A stretch of DNA of 64,000 nucleotides from the NCBI GenBank assembly GCA_963575645.1, contig OY754468.1, positions 4,340,001-4,404,000 on the forward strand. The letters are read 5' to 3'. A program made the position numbers and the translations under genes. The notes under the pieces were generated by a model that worked only from the letters and a program-made list of their open reading frames with translations, was not told where the DNA came from and did not search any database. Shown piece by piece: positions 58,626-64,000 of the stretch. The DNA is from Xanthostigma xanthostigma. Its lineage: Eukaryota > Arthropoda > Insecta > Raphidioptera > Raphidiidae. Each line of letters begins with the position of its first letter. Position 1 is the first letter of the stretch.

Positions 58626-59335
58626 AGAAAGTACGGAAAATTAGACATACGCAGTTTTGCCTTTTGGCCAAAAGATATACTCATACATACATTGCATTTA
58701 TAAATGTCATTTCTGTAAACCAGTTTGGGAAGTTGTAATAGGAATAATACTAAATAATTTTTATATTATGTACTTATAGCCAGGGGCGAGACTGCAATCA
58801 AACTTTTAATTTTGTATGTTCTGAAAAAAGTGCCACAAAAAAAAAGATTTTTTAGTTTAGTAGATCATAGAATCGACAGTCGCGAACATCACCCTGTATC
58901 TTCTATCAAACACTGCTTGGCCTTCTGCCAGCCGGCAGACTGGATACGCGGCTGGAAATGACGTCACTGCGGGCTCACCTGCTAGTTTACAAGATAGATT
59001 TTAAAATTAGAACAGGGGCTATTTTCCTTGCTCTGATCCTCTACTTGTTCTGAGCAATAACCAACCAGGAAACCAACTCGGCGTCATTCTGCTCTGCAGA
59101 GTCAGACAACAGACACGTTTTGCTCTGTGTTTATATTTGAACTCACTACGCACTGGACCTACCTATAAAAGAAGCTTGAAAAGACGTCTCGTGCGAAACG
59201 GGCACATAGAAGCAAGAAAACCAGTGCTAGAAAACTAGTAGTCAAATCTAGCAAGGAATCTAGCGGTAAATCCAGTCTCGTGTGTAGCGGCCTTAAGAAG
59301 TAAGAAAGTAGTACAGTAGACTCCCTTTGATTTCA

Positions 59336-59440
59336 TAATAATAATAATAATAATAATAGTAATAGTAATAATAATAATAATAATAATAGTAATAATAATA
59401 ATAATAGTAATAATAATAATAATAATAGTAATAAAAAACA
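59336..59440. repeat. (AAT)n with AGT variants
   Basis: About 100 bp of AAT with interspersed AGT; tail of the LINE. Confidence 0.9.
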
Positions 59441-59990
59441 TTTTTATTGCAGAAATTATTTTATAAAAATCTACCAAAGGGTATATGAATTCAGTCTAAA
59501 AGACTGGGTTTCAATTCTGCCCATGTCTAAGCTAGCAAATACATTAATAAACGCGAAAACGATCACAGCTGTATTGAATACTGAAAACAATTTTTTTAAC
59601 TAATTTAGATAAATTAATTAATTGTGGGTTTGAGATATTATACAGAATTCCTGAAAAATATTTTGATTGAATAATATCATTGAGAAGTTTTGATCCGAAA
59701 TAAGAAAATGATTTTTGGAATTGCGATGAGTTGTGTTGAGGGATGTCAAATAATAAATAACGGGTGTTATAGGGATTTTGAACAGTTTGTAGCTTATTTA
59801 AGAGATATTGGAGCTCCTTAGATTTTAATATTTTCAGAAGAAAGTTACAAACGTGGAGCAAACCTCTGTGATACATATCAAGTAAATTATGCTGCACAAT
59901 GACAGGTAAAATGTTATGATTTTGAAAAGGAATATTGTATATGAATCTAATGCAAGCATTTTGCAACCTTTGTAACTTACTTCGGGTATT
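59338..59990 (-). mobile_element. LINE 3' fragment with TTA-type tail
   Basis: Minus-strand frame 59966-59544 has QNACIRFIYNIPFQNHN, LLDMYHRGLLHVCNFLLKI and a YFGSKLLNDI end, the post-RT region of Jockey/CR1-like elements. The left side is an AATAAAAATG signal and a TTA/CTA microsatellite tail. Confidence 0.8.
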
Positions 59991-60195
59991 AAAATCTAAC
60001 GAGCTTCAAGCTGTTAGGGAAGGACACGTTGACTAAACGGGAGTCCTTACTTTATTTTTTCTGAGGTCAAACCAAACGTACTGTGACGCTCGTCCAGTAG
60101 TGTGCGTTCATAACGGTTGAAAACAATAAAGCGCAGAAGAGAAAGTACCAGAAGCGCTTATTTAACGAGCATTCCGAAATAGATACTGCAATGAT

Positions 60196-60371
60196 AAAAA
60201 ATGGTTGTCTGTAAAGTCGGTTTACGGACGATAGTTTTACGTGATAACGTATTCCGCTCGAAGGTCAGGCGGAACGTGACACATTTCGGAACGTGACACA
60301 TTTCGAAACGTTACACTTTTTCGTGCATGCAGCCGGTGTTTTATCAATTTATAAGACGTTATCACGTCAAA
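60196..60371 (+). mobile_element. short M1 element
   Basis: Ends TGGTTGTCTGTAAAGTCGG and GACGTTATCACGTCAAAATG, followed by an inverted copy of its own right end (to about 60420), making a hairpin. Confidence 0.7.
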
Positions 60372-60507
60372 ATGTTTTACTATAACAGTAAAACATTTTG
60401 ACGTGATAACGTCTTATAAGTCAGGCATTCTAATGATTAGATTATTAATCAATAAACACGTGTCAGATAAGAGAAGTCGTGAGAATTTTCAGTAAGCTAA
60501 CTTGAAA

Positions 60508-61215
60508 TCTATACTAATATATAAAGCTGAAGAGATTGTTTGTTTGATTGAACGCGCTAATCTCAGAAACTACTGGTTCGAATTGAAAAAAAAATTTTTT
60601 TGTTGGATAGCCCATTTATCGAGGAAGGCTATAGGGTATATAATATTACGCTATGACCAATTGGAGCGGAAAATCAATGAAAAATGTTGCAAGATGTATC
60701 GCAAAATTAGTCCGTCCGACAAATATTATCAGGTGCACGAAATGCTTTAACTAAATATTGCAATATTAGCGCGCCATGTTTACAAGCCCCGATAGCTCAC
60801 TCGGTAGAGCGTAAGACTCTTAATGCCAGGGTCTAGGGTTCAAGCCCCACGTCGGCGAATATATTTTTATTTTTTTTTTTATTTTCTACATTGCTTTTTT
60901 CTAAGGTTGACATTTCAATTTTTTAAAATTTTATTACGATTAATTAAAATTAAATAAATCTAATTAATAACTCATTTGAAAACTGTTACAACTATAGGCA
61001 CTTATATAAAAATAATTTTCCTACAGTGTTTTCAATTAAATATTTATTATATTAAGAGAAATTTGTTACTTAAAAAAAGTATAAATACTGCTTTTTAACG
61101 ACAAAAACTTTTGAACGGTAACGCCGATCATTAACTAAGATGAATGTGCGTACTCATATCCCTTCCTTCCCCATTCGTTCTTTTGCACCCGGGTGAAACC
61201 GGGTGGGACCGCTAG
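60508..61215 (+). mobile_element. non-autonomous Helitron with tRNA-Lys-like segment
   Basis: TCTATACTAATATATAAAGC start after A; GGTGGGACCGCTAG end before T. 708 bp; very similar to 39204-39905. Confidence 0.85.
60786..60858 (+). repeat. tRNA-Lys(CTT)-like segment in Helitron
   Basis: TAGCTCACTCGGTAGAGCGT, loop CTCTTAA, B box GGGTTCAAGCCCC. One D-arm base differs from the 39-kb copy. Confidence 0.65.
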
Positions 61216-62660
61216 TGTAATATAATCCACTAGAATGTTATATTTTGACGTCTATTCGCTTGTTAAGTACAATAGCCAGCGAACTTTCTTGTGTTACCCA
61301 AATACCTTTAGATTTCAATCGCTAATAACTATGGGAGTAATAATGCGTTACTGATGGTTGAGCCCACAACGGGCAGAACATGTCTTTACGAGTTCAACGC
61401 GCACGATTTGTTTTGCCTGTGATGTCATCGCACAAGTGTAGACGCATGCGCGTGATAGTCACGAATTAGCTCTGTGTAAAGTTTAAAATTAATGTAGCGT
61501 GCAAATGCGTTTAGCTCGGACGTTGATTCAGGTGTTATTTTAAAGAGCTCGCAACCCTTTTTAAAAATGGCGGCCAAATGGGGTAGCCGCCGACTCCGAA
61601 AACGTGATTTTAAACTTACACCAGCCTCCTTGAAAAAAAACCTTGTCTTACTCAAAATGCAAGGTTAAATATAACATTTCAATGGACTAGTAACTCATCT
61701 AAAAAAACGAGATAAAGGTATTCATATCTTTTTTTTTGTCGACCATTTGATAAGCCACTGTAGATTCAAGCCACTGGAATAAAAATTAAAAACTCCCCAA
61801 TGCACACTTCTGACGGCTCATGAACGGTTTTGAGTTTTCTGGAAGAGCAAACCTATTATATTTATCATCTTTAATTTCATGGGTTTTTCATTTTTAAAAT
61901 AAGAGTTGTTTGTCAGTCTACAAATAGTTACGTATTGAACAATTTAGCGAAAATAACACGATTTAAAATGTTTAAACTTAAAGACTATGTTACATTATGA
62001 GCAAATATTTATTTTTTATCTGGTCGACTTGAATATTTATTGAAAAGAGAAGATTTTATGCATATTTGTACGTTCATAATATTTACGTGTTTCAGAATAT
62101 TACGAAATATTAATAATATCAATATTTATATACTTACGAACCTTGAATAAAAATGAATGTATCTGGGGGCACGGCAGTGCCCCCGCCAAGTCGCGCGCGA
62201 AGCAAACACTGCCGTACCATCCTTTACTAGAACCATTTCGCCGCATTTTCAGGCCCCTATTTGAGAACCTCTGGATAAGATTAGCGACATAAGACGTTGA
62301 ATGATACTTTGTATAAGCGGAGTTCTCTATTCAGCTGTTGAAAAAATCACACAATGAAAACAGAATTGTACGCTGTTTGTGGAGTACAGATTCGTTGCGG
62401 CGTCCACAAATACATTTCCGTGTCGGCGGCCACGAGTTTGAGACTTGATGGCGACAATGTTTTACTGCTGCAGTCACTAAAAAAAAAACACGTGTGACGT
62501 TGTACCATTACAGAATTTCCATCTTAAAAACTTTCGGAGTTCTTACAAATTATATTACAGCGTGGGAAAAACTAAATCACTTTTTATATCGAAAAGTGAA
62601 GATTTACACAAAACGATAAAGATTCAAGAAAAATTAAATATCAGTAAAAACCTTTTATTG
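61216..62660. other. no gene recognised
   Basis: A 76-codon minus frame (61425-61655, MSKTRFFFKEAGVS...) has a possible GTAAGT donor early on, but no family. A GGGGGCACGGCAGTGCCCCC palindrome is at about 62165. Confidence 0.4.
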
Positions 62661-62875
62661 AAGTACGATAACTCGATGTACCCAAATTTTGAATTTTTTT
62701 TTAAGTCATAGAAAACGCTAAAAAACTTTGCGGATTATTCACGAATTTCTTCAAAAGTACGTAATGGACCTACTTTTCGTCTTTCACTGTCATTTTTTTA
62801 ATCTAACCAATCAGAAATCACATATACACGTCATAGCAACTGGTGTAGAGTAAACTGTATCACTATCTCACTTTG

Positions 62876-63095
62876 TATACACGACCCCCAAACGCCTTCC
62901 TCTTTTCACTGCGCAAAAAAAATGCCATCGCATCGACACGATCCAGTAATTGTTTTTTAAAGAACTTCCCCAAACGCCTTCCCCTTTTCACTGCGCAAAA
63001 AAAACGCCATCGCATTGACACGACCCCGTAATCGTTTTTTAAAGAATTCCCCCCAAACGCCTTCTCCTTGTCACTGCACGAAAGAAAATAATTTA
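62876..63095. repeat. about 80-bp minisatellite, about 3 units
   Basis: Same unit as 4040-4345, inside the same larger repeat (62660-63200). Confidence 0.75.
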
Positions 63096-63199
63096 TAAAA
63101 ATTAACTTTTTGCACTTAAAACGGCTATTAAATAGATATATAATATAATAATTGTGTATTTCCAATTTCCATTGATATTTTGCAGAGTGATCGTACTCT

Positions 63200-64000
63200 A
63201 ACCAATTATACTAAAACGAAAAATCTAACAAACATTCAAACAAATAAAATTATTTTATCATTGTTGACTTGATCTAAAAGCTTCTGGCGAGAAGTTTAAA
63301 TTATGAAAATAAAAACTTAAAAAGTTTCACTTCACCCGTGAGCTTATGTAGGTGAGACTTATGTTTTTTTTATTTTTTGAAGTAAAAATTCTTTACGCAC
63401 GCTTGACTTGGGGAGTAAGCTGGTAAATGCGTGACGAGAGATTTACGGAAGTGTGATCAGGCGAGGTGAACGGAAGTTGAGAGGGAGATATAAGTTAGTG
63501 AAGATAGAAAGAGGATGACAAATACTTCACTGGCTGGTGGCGCCACCAGGTGGCCGAAAATATAAGCAGTAATAGAATGACATATACTTTACTTGCCAGT
63601 GGCACTATCGGATGAAAGAAAAAAGTTTTGTAAACCTACTTAACTTGCAGAGCTAAATAATATTTCATAAAGATTTACGCTTACAATCCAACGAGAGCTA
63701 AATAATTGCAATGTATTACTTTTGTGTTCATTATCTTTATGTTTATATTTCTTTCTTCTTACATTAGACTGTTCATTTCGTTCTTGAACAATTTTATAAA
63801 TTAATATTCTGTTCAATACATTAAATATTCTACGTTTAAAGTGAATAAAATTGTAAATTCATGTTAAAGTTCATATTTTGTGAATTTTCGGGTGAATAAT
63901 AACAAATTATGGCAGGAAGAAGTTTTACTTCAGTCGTGTGGTCTAAAGCACACTCGTTTTTTTGTAATACAATTTGTCGGACAGTATATTGTGCGTCCAT
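63200..64000. other. no gene recognised
   Basis: AT-rich sequence to the window end without coding or repeat signals that I can support. Confidence 0.5.

Noticed and set aside
59235-59477. Ile-rich open frame on the minus strand
   Set aside because: Translation of an AAT microsatellite.

Overview
This is a transposon-dense, AT-rich arthropod (almost certainly insect) nuclear window. The only recognisable host gene family is the ZAD-C2H2 zinc-finger family, which is arthropod-typical. The rest of the identifiable sequence is insect-style repeat DNA: non-LTR retrotransposon fragments, Tc1/mariner remnants, Helitrons that start TC and end CTAG/CTAA, hAT and piggyBac MITEs, tRNA-derived SINEs, foldback elements and satellites. 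The insect order cannot be fixed from the sequence alone.

Layout. Positions 1-5,220 and about 15,460-22,140 are two copies of one ZAD zinc-finger locus, both on the minus strand. Each has a short first exon carrying the first half of the ZAD, a 3-4 kb intron full of repeats, and a large second exon with the rest of the ZAD, an acidic linker and about 11 near-identical fingers. Copy B (16,206-21,898) is open and spliceable, predicted at 617 aa. Copy A (1-4,994) has lost its starts, carries two 1-nt deletions and has a nonsense codon in the finger array. A 5'-truncated LINE cut the finger array of copy B; a further finger and the apparent original stop are stranded downstream at 15,463-15,588. 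Just upstream of copy A sits a complete but gutted Ty3/gypsy-like LTR element (5,314-9,388, 4-bp target duplication ATAG). It carries an 88-bp satellite and a 19-bp minisatellite in place of most of gag-pol, and it is itself inserted in a hAT-like MITE.

From 22 kb to the right end I see no intact host gene. The region is a mosaic of nested mobile elements: stacked palindromes (22.2-22.7 kb), a mariner deletion derivative (24.35-25.25 kb), a LINE with an intact RT core (27.6-29.0 kb), a SINE with 46 ATT units (31.3-31.85 kb), hAT MITEs at 33.5, 43.7 and 45.1 kb, Helitrons carrying tRNA-Lys-like segments (34.8, 39.2, 53.0, 60.5 kb), a LINE > Helitron > mariner nest (52.3-54.7 kb), and foldback elements with about 157-bp tandem repeats (50.2 and 55.3 kb). 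A CpG-rich block at 46.8-47.3 kb is the only stretch that looks like a possible promoter or first exon of an unseen gene.

Nothing here is a metabolic or operon-like system. The most informative biology is the birth and decay of a ZAD zinc-finger paralogue under transposon pressure, plus several structural curiosities in the mobile DNA.
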